A DNA stretch of 64,000 nucleotides from Streptomyces sclerotialus (GTDB lineage: Bacteria; Actinomycetota; Actinomycetes; Streptomycetales; Streptomycetaceae): NCBI GenBank assembly GCA_000719105.1, contig JODX01000024.1, forward strand, positions 1 to 64,000, given 5' to 3'. The position numbers and the translations under genes were made by a program. Of this stretch, positions 9,921-19,496 are shown piece after piece. The number at the start of each line of letters is the position of its first letter. Position 1 is the stretch's first letter. The notes beneath the pieces were generated by a model, which worked only from the letters and a program-made list of their open reading frames with translations, was not told where the DNA came from and did not search any database.

Positions 9921-10197
9921 GATCAGTCCTTTCCCTGGCACGGCCCGTCCTGGCGGAAGGGTCCGAGTCGAGCGCTGGGCCGAAAAAGATTCGAATCCGA
10001 TGGCGCGGTGACTGGCCGTGACTCTAAGCGTGTGCAGGGAACGCGGAGGAGAGTCTGACGGAGGCTGTGACTCTCTTGTTATGACACGACGTATTGCAGA
10101 GCGGTACTCGGTGGGTGGAAGAGCGGAATTCCGGTTGATTCGCCCGGTCCGGATAGTGAGAACCTGCAGGATGCAGGCTGATGATTTCAGTAGTGTC
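9921..10197 (-). other. livK upstream region
   Basis: 277 bases between the livK start and the end of the upstream minus-strand gene. It must hold the livK promoter. I see a 10-bp palindrome, GATTCGAATC, near 9987-9996 and AT-richer sequence around 10075-10150, but no convincing -35/-10 pair and no coding frame. Confidence 0.4.
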
Positions 10198-10824
10198 TTA
10201 GGGTTTTGGTGATGACTTGATGGCGTTGACGCAGAGGCCCCGAACGGCCTCTGAGACGTCCTGTGCATACCGGTCGCCCAGGAGGAAGCTGTGGTTCTGT
10301 ATTGCGAATTTATTACGCAGCGTTACGTCCAGGAAAGGGAGTCCGGCATTCCCCGGCACCTGAGAGCAATTCGTGACATGCATGGTGATCACGATCTTGT
10401 GCGCGAATCCGACCTTGGCCGGAAAAGGCGGCCGAGGTGCCGAGCTCAGGGAAACAGCGGCGTACGGCTGTGAAATGCGGGTCACGGTGACCGCCGGGCC
10501 GGGGCGTGCGGTGAGCTGCACCGCGAAACTGAAACTCCTGGCCGGAGCGGACGGAGGGGTGTGTTCCGCACCCAGGTACGTCACTCGCACGAGCTGTGAC
10601 GGGACCACCCTCGGAGGGTCGGGTTCCTGCTCGCGGGTGGCGTACAGATAGCCGCCGCCCGCGAGCAGGACGGCGGCCGCGGCGCCGGCGAGCACCGCGC
10701 GGCGGTGCCGGGTGTACAGGGCGGCCAGGCGTGCGCGGGATGAGCCGGGTACGGGCGGTGAGCCGGAACCGGTGTCCCGCGCGCGCGTGCCCTCGCCCGG
10801 CTCGACGGGGCCGACGCCGCTCAC
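10198..10824 (-). CDS. Unrecognised single-pass membrane or exported protein
   Basis: 208 residues. An Arg-containing cytoplasmic leader of about 40 residues precedes one hydrophobic helix (AVLAGAAAAVLLAGGGYLYA); the remaining 145 residues lie outside and are rich in beta-prone segments, with two cysteines (TNCSQ and GLCVN). The GTG start overlaps the stop of the preceding lipoprotein gene (GTGA), so the two are translationally coupled. The C-terminal third uses several A/T-ending codons, for example AAT and AAA around 10306-10320, which is unusual against its neighbours. I do not recognise a family. Confidence 0.7.
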   Translation of the reverse strand: MSGVGPVEPGEGTRARDTGSGSPPVPGSSRARLAALYTRHRRAVLAGAAAAVLLAGGGYLYATREQEPDPPRVVPSQLVRVTYLGAEHTPPSAPARSFSFAVQLTARPGPAVTVTRISQPYAAVSLSSAPRPPFPAKVGFAHKIVITMHVTNCSQVPGNAGLPFLDVTLRNKFAIQNHSFLLGDRYAQDVSEAVRGLCVNAIKSSPKP

Positions 10825-11267
10825 TGCCAGGGACCTTCGCTCGGGCCGCCGTCGCGGTACCGGGCCGCACAGCCCCGTCGCGCCTCGCGGTCGACGATCC
10901 GCCCGGCCGCCTCCGGGCCGTCGCGCTCCCGCGCGGCACGCGCCCGGTCCACGACGCGGCGCAGGATGTCGTACTGCCCGTTCGACAGGCCCATCGACTG
11001 GTAGTCGCCGTAGGTCCCGGAGTCGAGCACCTCACGCGACCAGTGGGCGACGATCCGGGTGCACAGGTCCTCCGGGCGCTGTGCGACCGGTGACGACGGT
11101 GCGCCGGAGGCGGCGCGCCGGGCCTCCTCGGCGTGCCGGGTGTCCGCCGCCGGTCCGCCCCGCGCGTCGGACGCAGCGCACGCGGTGACCGGGCCGCAGG
11201 CCAGGAGCACCAGCCCGAGTACACACCGGAGCGCCGCTCCCGGCCGGGCCGCGCCTCCCGTCGTCAT
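10821..11267 (-). CDS. Unrecognised small lipoprotein
   Basis: 148 residues from ATG 11267. The signal sequence (LGLVLLACGPVTACAAS) ends in a lipobox-like PVTAC. The mature part is charged and mostly helical, with a motif around DLCTRIVAHWSREVLDSGTY and a late cysteine. It shares an overlapping start/stop with the membrane protein downstream, so the pair probably acts together at the cell surface. No family is recognised. Confidence 0.7.
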   Translation of the reverse strand: MTTGGAARPGAALRCVLGLVLLACGPVTACAASDARGGPAADTRHAEEARRAASGAPSSPVAQRPEDLCTRIVAHWSREVLDSGTYGDYQSMGLSNGQYDILRRVVDRARAARERDGPEAAGRIVDREARRGCAARYRDGGPSEGPWQ

Positions 11268-11342
11268 GTTTCGACGCTAGGGCGCGGGGTGCCCGGGAGC
11301 AACGGTCCGGCGGCACCCCGGGCCCACGGGGTCGGGGGGCGG

Positions 11343-11831
11343 TCAGCCCGCCGCGGGGACGTGCTGCGCGTCGTCGGGACGGACGTCGCGCAGCATGCAG
11401 GTCAGCCGCGCGGTGCAGACCCGTTTGCCGTTCTCGTCGGTGATCGCTATCTCGTACGTGGCCGTCGAGCGCCCCCGGTGCACGGGTGTGGCCACGCCGG
11501 TGACCAGCCCGGACCGTGCGGCGCGGTGGTGGGTGCAGTTCAGGTCGACGCCGACGGCGAGCTTGGCGGCGCCGCCGTGCAGCATGGCGCCGACCGAGCC
11601 GAGGGTCTCGGCGAGCACGGCGGAGGCGCCGCCGTGCAGGAGCCCGTACGGCTGGGTGTTGCCCTCGACCGGCATGGTGCCGACGACGCGGTCCGCGGAC
11701 GCCTCGACTATCTCGACGCCCATGCGGGTGCCCAGGTGGCCCGCGGAGAACAGGGCGGCCAGGTCGACGCCGAGCGCCGCGTACTCGTCGATGACCTCTT
11801 GCGGGAACTTCGCGGTGTGCTGCTCACCCAT
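11343..11831 (-). CDS. PaaI-type hotdog thioesterase
   Basis: 162 residues, a single hotdog domain. The catalytic region YGLLHGGASAVLAETLGSVG matches the HGG motif and helix of PaaI/YdiI-type acyl-CoA thioesterases, which hydrolyse CoA thioesters such as hydroxyphenylacetyl-CoA or DHNA-CoA. The strand pairs VGVDLNCTHHRAAR and GRSTATYEIAI complete the fold. The substrate is unknown. It stands alone, between a putative lipoprotein gene and an oxidoreductase gene on the same strand. Confidence 0.9.
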   Translation of the reverse strand: MGEQHTAKFPQEVIDEYAALGVDLAALFSAGHLGTRMGVEIVEASADRVVGTMPVEGNTQPYGLLHGGASAVLAETLGSVGAMLHGGAAKLAVGVDLNCTHHRAARSGLVTGVATPVHRGRSTATYEIAITDENGKRVCTARLTCMLRDVRPDDAQHVPAAG

Positions 11832-11888
11832 GGGGCCCGGCTCCGTCCGTCGTGGATCACGTCATGGATCGATCGGCTGAGCAAACGC

Positions 11889-14168
11889 TCAGTCGGTCGC
11901 CGATTGTTCCAGACGCACCACGACGGACTTGCTGGCCGGGGTGTTGCTGACGTCCGCCGTCGAGTCCAGCGGCACCAGGACGTTGGTCTCCGGGTAGTAC
12001 GCGGCCGCGCAGCCCCGCGCCGTCGGGTAGTGCACGACCCGGAAGCCGGGCGCCCGCCGTTCGACGCCGTCCTTCCACTCGCCGACCAGGTCGACGTACG
12101 AGCCGTCCGCGACGCCCAGTTCGCGGGCGTCCTCGGGGTTCACCAGCACGACCCGGCGGCCGTTCCTGATGCCCCGGTAGCGGTCGTCGAGCCCGTAGAT
12201 GGTGGTGTTGTACTGGTCGTGGGAGCGCAGCGTCTGCAGCAGCAGCCGGCCCTCGGGGAGCTCGGGGTACTCGACCGGGGCCGCGGTGAAGTTGGCCTTG
12301 CCGGTGGCTGTGGGGAAGCGGCGCTCGTCGCGCGGGGCGTGGGGGAGTGCGAAGCCGCGGGAGCCCGCCACGCGCGCGTTGAAGTCCTCGAAGCCGGGCA
12401 CCACGCGCGCGATGCGGTCGCGGATCGTCGCGTAGTCCTTCTCGAACTCCTCCCACGGGACCACGCTGCGCTCGCCGAGCACCCGGCGCGCCATCCGGCA
12501 CACGATGGCCGGCTCGGACAGCAGGTGCGGGCTCGCGGGCTCGAGGCGTCCGCGCGAGGGGTGCACCATGCCCATGGAGTCCTCGACGGTCACGAACTGT
12601 TCGCCGCCGTCCTGGAGGTCGCGCTCGGTCCGGCCGAGGGTGGGCAGGATCAGTGCACGCGCGCCCGTGACCGCGTGGGAGCGGTTGAGCTTCGTCGACA
12701 CGTGCACGGTCAGCCGGGCGCGCCGCATGGCCGCTTCGGTGGCCCCGGTGTCGGGGGACGCCGACACGAAGTTGCCGCCCATCGCGAAGAACACCTTGGC
12801 CCTGTCGTCACGCATGGCGCGGATGGCCCGTACGACGTCGTAGCCGTGTCCGCGTGGCGGGGCGAAGCCGAACTCCTTCTCCAGGGCGTCGAGGAAGGCC
12901 GGGGCGGGCCGTTCGAAGATGCCCATGGTGCGGTCGCCCTGGACGTTGGAGTGGCCGCGGACGGGGCAGACGCCGGCGCCGGGGCGGCCGATGTTGCCGC
13001 GCAGCAGCAGGAAGTTGACGACTTCGCGGATGGTCGGCACGGAGTGCTTGTGCTGGGTGAGGCCCATGGCCCAGCAGACGATGGTGCGCTTCGAGGCGAG
13101 CACCATGCGCAGGGCCTCCGCTATCCGCTCCCGGGTGAGGCCGGTGGCGGTGAGGGTCTCGTCCCGGTCGGCGGCCCGTGCGGCGGCGGCGAACTCCTCG
13201 AAGCCGTGGGTGTGCTCGCGCACGAACTCCTCGTCGACGGCGCCGTCGGTCTCCAGGACCATCTTGTTGAGCAGGCGGAAGAGGGCCTGGTCGCCGCCGA
13301 TGCGGATCTGCAGGAAGAGGTCGGTGAGCGCGGTGCCCTTGAGCATGCCCTGGGGGGTCTGCGGGTTCTTGAAGCGCTCCAGGCCGGCCTCGGGCAGCGG
13401 GTTGATGCTGATGATCTTCGCGCCGTTGGCCTTGGCCTTCTCCAGCGCGGAGAGCATGCGCGGGTGGTTCGTGCCGGGGTTCTGCCCGGCGACGATGATG
13501 AGGTCGGCCTTGTACAGGTCCTCCAGCAGGACGCTGCCCTTGCCGATGCCGATGGTCTCGGTGAGCGCGGAGCCCGACGACTCGTGGCACATGTTGGAGC
13601 AGTCCGGCAGGTTGTTCGTGCCGAACTCGCGGGCGAAGAGCTGGTAGAGGAACGCCGCTTCGTTGCTGGTGCGGCCGGAGGTGTAGAAGAGGGCCTCGTC
13701 GGGGCTGCTCAGCGCGGTGAGCTCCTCGGCGATGATGTCGAAGGCCCGTTCCCAGGACACCGGCTCGTAGTGGTCGCCGCCCTCCGCCAGGTACATGGGG
13801 CGGGTGAGCCGTCCCTGCTGGCCGAGCCAGTAGCCGCTGCGGCCGGCGAGGTCGGCGACGGAGTGGGCGGCGAAGAAGTCCGGGGTGACCCGGCGCAGGG
13901 TGGCCTCCTCGGCGACCGCCTTGGCTCCGTTCTCGCAGAACTCGGCGGTGTGCCGGCGCTCGCCCTCCGGCCAGGCGCAGCCGGGGCAGTCGAAGCCGTC
14001 CTTCTGGTTGACGCGCAGCAGCGTCAGCGCCGTGCGCTTCACGCCCATCTGCTGCTGGGCGATGCGCAGGGTGTGCCCGATGGCCGGCAGTCCGGCCGCC
14101 GCGTGCTGCGGCCCGGCGATCTCGGGCGCGTCCTGAACCGGGTCCCCTGTGGGCGGTTTGCTGGCCAT
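11889..14168 (-). CDS. FdhF/YdeP-family molybdopterin oxidoreductase
   Basis: 759 residues, near the usual length of YdeP-type proteins. The N-terminal DCPGCAWPE motif, the molybdopterin-binding segments LFYTSGRTSNEAAFLYQL and NMCHESSG, and the C-terminal bis-MGD domain (THDQYNTT-like QTLRSHDQYNTTIYGLDDR) are visible. These proteins resemble formate dehydrogenase catalytic subunits, but their physiological substrate is mostly unknown. I chose ATG 14168 because AGGGGAG precedes it at good spacing. No second subunit or chaperone gene is adjacent. It is divergent from polA across 184 bases. Confidence 0.92.
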   Translation of the reverse strand: MASKPPTGDPVQDAPEIAGPQHAAAGLPAIGHTLRIAQQQMGVKRTALTLLRVNQKDGFDCPGCAWPEGERRHTAEFCENGAKAVAEEATLRRVTPDFFAAHSVADLAGRSGYWLGQQGRLTRPMYLAEGGDHYEPVSWERAFDIIAEELTALSSPDEALFYTSGRTSNEAAFLYQLFAREFGTNNLPDCSNMCHESSGSALTETIGIGKGSVLLEDLYKADLIIVAGQNPGTNHPRMLSALEKAKANGAKIISINPLPEAGLERFKNPQTPQGMLKGTALTDLFLQIRIGGDQALFRLLNKMVLETDGAVDEEFVREHTHGFEEFAAAARAADRDETLTATGLTRERIAEALRMVLASKRTIVCWAMGLTQHKHSVPTIREVVNFLLLRGNIGRPGAGVCPVRGHSNVQGDRTMGIFERPAPAFLDALEKEFGFAPPRGHGYDVVRAIRAMRDDRAKVFFAMGGNFVSASPDTGATEAAMRRARLTVHVSTKLNRSHAVTGARALILPTLGRTERDLQDGGEQFVTVEDSMGMVHPSRGRLEPASPHLLSEPAIVCRMARRVLGERSVVPWEEFEKDYATIRDRIARVVPGFEDFNARVAGSRGFALPHAPRDERRFPTATGKANFTAAPVEYPELPEGRLLLQTLRSHDQYNTTIYGLDDRYRGIRNGRRVVLVNPEDARELGVADGSYVDLVGEWKDGVERRAPGFRVVHYPTARGCAAAYYPETNVLVPLDSTADVSNTPASKSVVVRLEQSATD

Positions 14169-14322
14169 CGCTGCTCCCCTTGCTCCGCTCGTTGCCCCGA
14201 TCCTGTCACGGGGCGCCGACAGTGTTCGATCATCCCGTGGACGGGGGCGGGCTCCGGCGGGGGTGCGCTCTCTGCGGCGCCCGGTGGGCACCGCGGTGGC
14301 CGCGCGGGCCGGTGGCCGCGGA

Positions 14323-14345
14323 CTGTCAGTGGCTCGTGGCAGGAT
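14323..14345 (+). promoter_or_regulatory. RecA-NDp/PafBC-type damage promoter of polA
   Basis: TGTCAGTGG at 14324-14332, eight bases after CTGTCAGTG, then hexamer CAGGAT at 14340-14345, then seven bases to the polA GTG. This matches the actinobacterial damage-promoter pattern TTGTCRGTG-N8-TANNNT, with one deviation in each half. The same layout occurs at ogt and uvrB. Confidence 0.65.
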
Positions 14346-14352
14346 CGGGGAC

Positions 14353-17079
14353 GTGGCAGAGACAGCATCGAAGCAGACCGAGAAGACCCCCGGCGGCGGC
14401 CGTCCCCGGCTGATGCTCATGGACGGGCACTCGCTGGCGTACCGCGCGTTCTTCGCGCTGCCCGCGGAGAACTTCACGACCGCGACGGGCCAGACGACGA
14501 ACGCGATCTACGGTTTCGCGTCGATGCTGGCGAACACGCTGCGTGACGAGGCGCCGACGCACTTCGCGGTGGCGTTCGACGTCTCCCGCAGGACGTGGCG
14601 TTCGGAGGAGTTCACGGAGTACAAGGCGAACCGCTCCAAGACCCCGGACGAGTTCAAGGGACAGGTGGAGCTGATCGGCGAGCTGCTCGACGCGATGGGC
14701 GCGGCCCGTTTCGCGGTCGAGGGGTACGAGGCGGACGACATCATCGCCACGCTCGCCACCGAGGCCGAGGCCGAGGGCTTCGAGGTGCTGATCGTCACCG
14801 GTGACCGTGACTCGTTCCAGCTGGTCACCGAGAACACGACGGTGCTGTACCCGACGAAGGGCGTCTCGGAGCTGACCCGGTACACCCCGGAGAAGGTCGT
14901 CGAGAAGTACGGGCTGACGCCGGCCCAGTACCCGGACTTCGCGGCGCTGCGCGGTGACCCGTCAGACAACCTGCCGGGCATCCCGGGCGTCGGTGAGAAG
15001 ACCGCCGCGAAGTGGATCAACCAGTTCGGTTCGTTCGCGGAGCTGGTGGAGCGCGTCGAGGAGGTCAAGGGCAAGGCGGGGCAGAACCTGCGCGACCACC
15101 TGGAGGCGGTCAAGCTCAACCGCCGGCTCACCGAGATGGTGCGCACCGTCGGCCTGCCCAAGGGGGTCACCGACCTGGAGCGTGCGCCGTACGACCGCAA
15201 GGCCGTGGCGATGGTCCTGGACACCCTGGAGATCCGTAACCCGTCGCTGCGCGAGCGGCTGCTGGCCGTGGACCCGGGCGCGGTGGAGGCGGAGCCCGAC
15301 CCGGTCGCCGTCGCGGGCGTCGAGCTGGACGGCACGGTGATCGGCTCGGGCGAGCTCGCGCCGTGGCTGGACGGGCACGGCACGGCGGTCCTCGGTGTGG
15401 CCACGGTCGGCGCCTGGGCGCTGGGCACCGGCTCGGTGGCCGAGATCGCGGTGGCCGCGGCCGACGGGGCGGCGGCCTGGTTCGACCCGGCCGAGCTGGA
15501 CGAGGCCGACGAGCGCGCGTGGGCGGCCTGGCTCGCCGACCCGGACCGGCCCAAGGTGTTCCACGACGCCAAGGCCGCCATGCGGGTCTTCCCCGAGCAC
15601 GGCTGGAGCGTCGAGGGTGTCGTGATGGACACCGCGCTCGCCGCCTATCTGGTCAAGCCGGGCCGCCGCTCCTTCGACCTGGACGCGCTGTCCCTGGAGT
15701 ACCTCGGCCGGGAGCTGGCCCCCGCGGCCGCGGCCGACGGCCAGCTCGCCTTCGGTGCGGACGAGGGCGCCGAGGCCGAGGCGCTGATGGTGCAGGCCCG
15801 CGCGATCCTCGACCTGGGGGAGGCGTTCGAGGAGCGGCTGAAGGAGGTCGGCGCGGCCGATCTGCTGCGCGACATGGAGCTGCCCTCCTCGGCCTTGCTG
15901 GCCCGGATGGAGCGCCACGGCATCGCGGCGGACCGGGCCCACCTGGAGTCGATGGAGCAGATGTTCGCGGGTGCCGTGCAGCAGGCCGTGAAGGAGGCGC
16001 ACGCGGCGGCGGGCCACGAGTTCAATCTCGGCTCGCCCAAGCAGCTGCAGGAGGTCCTCTTCGGCGAGCTGGGCCTGCCGAAGACCAAGCGCACGAAGAC
16101 CGGCTACACCACGGACGCCGACGCACTCGCCTGGCTCGCCGGCCAGACCGACAACGAACTGCCGGTCATCATGCTCCGCCACCGCGAGCAGGCGAAGCTG
16201 CGCGTCACCGTCGAGGGCCTGATCAAGACGATCGCGGCGGACGGCCGGATCCACACCACCTTCAACCAGACGGTCGCCGCCACCGGCCGCCTCTCCTCCC
16301 AGGACCCCAACCTCCAGAACATCCCCGTCCGCACGGACGAGGGCAGGGCCATCCGCCGCGGGTTCGTGGTCGGTGAGGGCTACGAGTCCCTGCTGACCGC
16401 GGACTACAGCCAGATCGAGCTGCGGGTGATGGCCCATCTCTCCGAGGACGAGGGCCTGATCGAGGCGTTCACCTCCGGTGAGGACCTGCACACCACGGTC
16501 GCCTCGCAGGTGTTCGCGGTCGGGCGGGACGCGGTGGACGCCGAGATGCGCCGCAAGATCAAGGCGATGTCGTACGGCCTGGCGTACGGTCTGTCGGCGT
16601 TCGGCCTGTCCCAGCAGCTGAACATCGACGCGGGCGAGGCCCGCGCCCTGATGGAGACCTACTTCGAGCGCTTCGGCGGGGTACGGGACTATCTGCGCCG
16701 CGTGGTCGACGAGGCACGGGCTACGGGCTACACGGAGACCCTCTTCGGCCGCCGCCGCTACCTCCCCGACCTCAACAGCGACAACCGCCAGCGCCGTGAG
16801 ACGGCCGAGCGCATGGCCCTGAACGCCCCGATCCAGGGCACGGCGGCGGACATCGTCAAGATCGCCATGCTGAACGTCGACCGGGCGCTGCGCGAGGCCG
16901 GGCTCACCTCCCGCATCCTCCTCCAGGTCCACGACGAAATCGTCCTCGAGGTCGCCCCCGGCGAGCGTGAGAGGGCCGAGGAACTCGTCCGCCGCGAGAT
17001 GGCCGACGCCGTCCGGCTGAGGGCTCCGCTGGACGTGTCCGTGGGCCACGGCCCGGACTGGGAGTCGGCCGCGCACTAG
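14353..17079 (+). CDS. polA: DNA polymerase I
   Basis: 908 residues. Residues about 15-310 are the 5'-3' exonuclease (GYEADDIIATLA, VTGDRDSFQLV, the helix-hairpin GDPSDNLPGIPGVGEKTAAKW). The middle 3'-5' exonuclease-like domain lacks the DxE metal motif, as usual in actinobacterial PolA, so proofreading is probably absent. The polymerase domain has motif A DYSQIELRVMAHLS, motif B RRKIKAMSYGLAYGLSAFGL and motif C VHDEIVLE. It fills gaps in excision repair and removes Okazaki primers. GTG 14353 is the start because homology begins there and a damage-type promoter ends seven bases upstream. Confidence 0.96.
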   Translation: MAETASKQTEKTPGGGRPRLMLMDGHSLAYRAFFALPAENFTTATGQTTNAIYGFASMLANTLRDEAPTHFAVAFDVSRRTWRSEEFTEYKANRSKTPDEFKGQVELIGELLDAMGAARFAVEGYEADDIIATLATEAEAEGFEVLIVTGDRDSFQLVTENTTVLYPTKGVSELTRYTPEKVVEKYGLTPAQYPDFAALRGDPSDNLPGIPGVGEKTAAKWINQFGSFAELVERVEEVKGKAGQNLRDHLEAVKLNRRLTEMVRTVGLPKGVTDLERAPYDRKAVAMVLDTLEIRNPSLRERLLAVDPGAVEAEPDPVAVAGVELDGTVIGSGELAPWLDGHGTAVLGVATVGAWALGTGSVAEIAVAAADGAAAWFDPAELDEADERAWAAWLADPDRPKVFHDAKAAMRVFPEHGWSVEGVVMDTALAAYLVKPGRRSFDLDALSLEYLGRELAPAAAADGQLAFGADEGAEAEALMVQARAILDLGEAFEERLKEVGAADLLRDMELPSSALLARMERHGIAADRAHLESMEQMFAGAVQQAVKEAHAAAGHEFNLGSPKQLQEVLFGELGLPKTKRTKTGYTTDADALAWLAGQTDNELPVIMLRHREQAKLRVTVEGLIKTIAADGRIHTTFNQTVAATGRLSSQDPNLQNIPVRTDEGRAIRRGFVVGEGYESLLTADYSQIELRVMAHLSEDEGLIEAFTSGEDLHTTVASQVFAVGRDAVDAEMRRKIKAMSYGLAYGLSAFGLSQQLNIDAGEARALMETYFERFGGVRDYLRRVVDEARATGYTETLFGRRRYLPDLNSDNRQRRETAERMALNAPIQGTAADIVKIAMLNVDRALREAGLTSRILLQVHDEIVLEVAPGERERAEELVRREMADAVRLRAPLDVSVGHGPDWESAAH

Positions 17080-17090
17080 CCCGTGGCGAC

Positions 17091-17129
17091 GAGCAGTGGG
17101 GGCACGCCGAGGGCGTGCCCCCACTGCTC
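17091..17129. terminator. Terminator after polA
   Basis: A perfect 18-bp inverted repeat (17091-17108 with 17112-17129) with a 3-base loop, 11 bases after the polA stop. No T run. Confidence 0.85.
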
Positions 17130-17638
17130 GGGGCCGCGAAGAGTCACGTCACCCACCTGGCCCCCGCAGGTGCGCCCCCGGCGGGCGGGCGGCGTCAGGA
17201 TGCGGGCATGGGTATACGCACGCTTCGCTGCCGTACCGCGACGACCCTCCGTGTCCTTCTGCCGGCCGGGCTCAGACGGGTGCCCGCCTCCGCGCCCGAC
17301 GCCAGTACGGCCCGTGTCCCGGCCGGGCCCGTCCTCCTCCGGCCGTCCCGGGAGCCGGCTCGCGCCTGACTGGGCGTGGAGGGCGAGCCGACCCCGCGTC
17401 ACCGGCGATCCGTATATGGCCAACTGGCGAATACCGGGTGCGAACGGGTGCCCGAGCGCAGGAAGTTGTCGTAGGGTCGCCTGGGTCACCGTGTCGGGGA
17501 GCGCGCCGGGAGCCGAGAAGACGCCTGGCAGGACGCGAGAGGTGTCCACCGGCCGGCGGCCACCGGACACGTCCACGACGGCAGACGGCACCACAGGGAA
17601 GACGCGCAGGCGATCGTCCACGAGGAGGGGTCCACTCA
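17130..17638 (+). other. Upstream region of the lytic transglycosylase gene
   Basis: About 510 bases with no supportable gene. A short frame starting with ATG at 17208 has no recognisable similarity. The 3' part has an interrupted hairpin, GTGTCC (17542-17547) pairing with GGACAC (17565-17570) around a GGCC/GGCC inner stem. The long leader suggests transcript-level control. I looked for a c-di-AMP (ydaO) riboswitch because such elements precede cell-wall hydrolase genes in Streptomyces, and could not match its conserved core. Confidence 0.35.
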
Positions 17639-19405
17639 ATGGCGGCGCACATCGGCAAGAGGCTGCGCAAGGGAGCGGCGAACACCGCCGTGGCCGCGGT
17701 CGTGGTCGCGGCACTGGCCGCCTCCCAGGCTCCCGGAGCGACCACCGACGGCGCCGGCAGACCGCAGACCGCCGGCAGCCCCTCGCCGGACGGGGCCGCG
17801 GACGACACCGCGACCGGCAACTCGCGCTACTACACGGACCTGCCGCCCCTCGACAGCCCGAACCCGACGTCCGGCACGGGCACCGGCGACGAGACGTCGA
17901 GCATCACGGGCAGCACCGAGCGCGGCATCCCCGCCACCGTCCTCGACGCCTACAAGAAGGCCGAGACGGCCCTGCGCGAGTCCAAGCCGGGCTGCAACCT
18001 GCCCTGGCAGCTCCTCGCCGCCATAGGCAAGGTCGAGTCGGGGCAGGCCCGCGGCGGCCGCGTCGACGCCGACGGCACGACGATCGGGAAGATCATCGGC
18101 CCGCAGCTCAACGGCGACGGTTTCGCGAGCATCCTCGACACCGACAACGGCGTGTACGACGACGACAGCACGTACGACAGTGCCGTCGGACCGATGCAGT
18201 TCATCCCGTCCACCTGGGAGTGGGCGGGCCGCGACGGCAACGGCGACGGCGTCAAGGACCCCAACAACATCTACGACGCGGCCCTCGCCGCCGGCCACTA
18301 CCTGTGCCGGTTCGACTGGGACCTGTCCGACCGGGCGGACCTGCGCAGTGCGATCCTCAGCTACAACAACTCGACGGACTACCTGAACACGGTCCTGTCG
18401 TGGCTGGAGTACTACCGCAAGGGCACCCACGAGATCCCCGACGGCACGGGCACGCTGCCCGAGAACGAGAGCGACGGCACCACCGGCACCGGCACCGGCA
18501 CGGGGACGAACAGCCCCGGCCCGACGCCCACCAGCCCGCCGCAGGACACGGCTTCGCCGGGGAAGAGCCCCGAGCCCGGGGAGTCCACGCCGGGTTCGGG
18601 CGGCGGGTCCGGCACCCCGACGCCTCCGCCCAGCAGCACCGCTCCCGGCACGACCCCGCCGTCGACCACGCCGCCCACCGCCACCGACACGGTGCACCAC
18701 CTGGAGGACGCGGGCACCGCGACGCTCACGGCGACGGCGGGTGACGCGTTCGGCGAGAAGATCAGCACCCGTGCCGAGACGGAGGCGGGCAAGACCGTCG
18801 CGAAGGTCAGGATCCGGTTCACCATCACCGGGGACACCGACGCCACGTTCGCCGGCGGCGAGACCGTCGCGACCGTCGTCACCAGTGCCTCCGGAGTCGC
18901 GGTCGCGCCCGCGCTCCAGGCGGGCGAGAAGGCCGGGAAGTTCACCGTCCGGGCGACCGTCGTGGGCCGCTCCGTGTCCGCCCTCGACTACACGGCGACC
19001 GTCACGGCCCGCGCCGCCGATGTCCTCGCCCGCACCGACGACACCGCGCTGACCTGCGTTCCGGGCGGCGAGTTCGCCGAGCGGGTCGAAGTGAAGGCCA
19101 CCTACAAGGGCGCCGTCGCGGACAAGGTGGCCGCCACCGCGACCCTGGTCAAGTCGGCGGACGACCTGTCGGAGAACGACGAGGGCCCGTACTTCAAGGA
19201 CGCCGACGGCAAGGCCGTCCGCACCCTGACGGACCTGGCGACCGACGACAACGGCGTGCTCGAGCTGCCGAAGCTGTACGCGGACGACACGACCGGCACG
19301 TTCCTGCTCCGCATCACCACCAGGGGCGGCGCGACGCTCACGGTCGAACTGACCGTGGCGGCGCCCGAGTCGTCGCCCACCCCGTCGACGAGCCCCACGG
19401 CATAG
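17639..19405 (+). CDS. Exported lytic transglycosylase with C-terminal repeat domains
   Basis: 588 residues; ATG 17639 with GGAGGGG eight bases upstream. Residues 1-35 are a signal peptide ending near ASQAPGA. Residues about 100-260 are a lytic transglycosylase domain: LPWQLLAAIGKVESG holds the catalytic Glu and YDSAVGPMQFIPSTWE the conserved GPMQF motif, as in MltB-like enzymes that cleave peptidoglycan glycans. A Pro/Ser/Thr-rich linker (about 275-345) follows, then two beta-rich segments of roughly 100 residues each that look Ig-like (TATAGDAFGEKIS and LTCVPGGEFAERVEV start the halves). It probably acts on the wall during growth or division. The C-terminal domains are of uncertain family. 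Confidence 0.88.
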   Translation: MAAHIGKRLRKGAANTAVAAVVVAALAASQAPGATTDGAGRPQTAGSPSPDGAADDTATGNSRYYTDLPPLDSPNPTSGTGTGDETSSITGSTERGIPATVLDAYKKAETALRESKPGCNLPWQLLAAIGKVESGQARGGRVDADGTTIGKIIGPQLNGDGFASILDTDNGVYDDDSTYDSAVGPMQFIPSTWEWAGRDGNGDGVKDPNNIYDAALAAGHYLCRFDWDLSDRADLRSAILSYNNSTDYLNTVLSWLEYYRKGTHEIPDGTGTLPENESDGTTGTGTGTGTNSPGPTPTSPPQDTASPGKSPEPGESTPGSGGGSGTPTPPPSSTAPGTTPPSTTPPTATDTVHHLEDAGTATLTATAGDAFGEKISTRAETEAGKTVAKVRIRFTITGDTDATFAGGETVATVVTSASGVAVAPALQAGEKAGKFTVRATVVGRSVSALDYTATVTARAADVLARTDDTALTCVPGGEFAERVEVKATYKGAVADKVAATATLVKSADDLSENDEGPYFKDADGKAVRTLTDLATDDNGVLELPKLYADDTTGTFLLRITTRGGATLTVELTVAAPESSPTPSTSPTA

Positions 19406-19496
19406 CGGGCACCCGCTCCGGCTGCCGTACGACGGCGGCGCTCCCCGGCCCGGGGCGCGCCGCCGTCGTCGTGTCGTACGGCCCGCGGGGCGGGCG

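Noticed and set aside
17130..17638. c-di-AMP (ydaO-type) riboswitch before the lytic transglycosylase
   Set aside because: Some GGGGAGC-like sequence is present near 17500, but I could not align the conserved core helices. A covariance search would decide.
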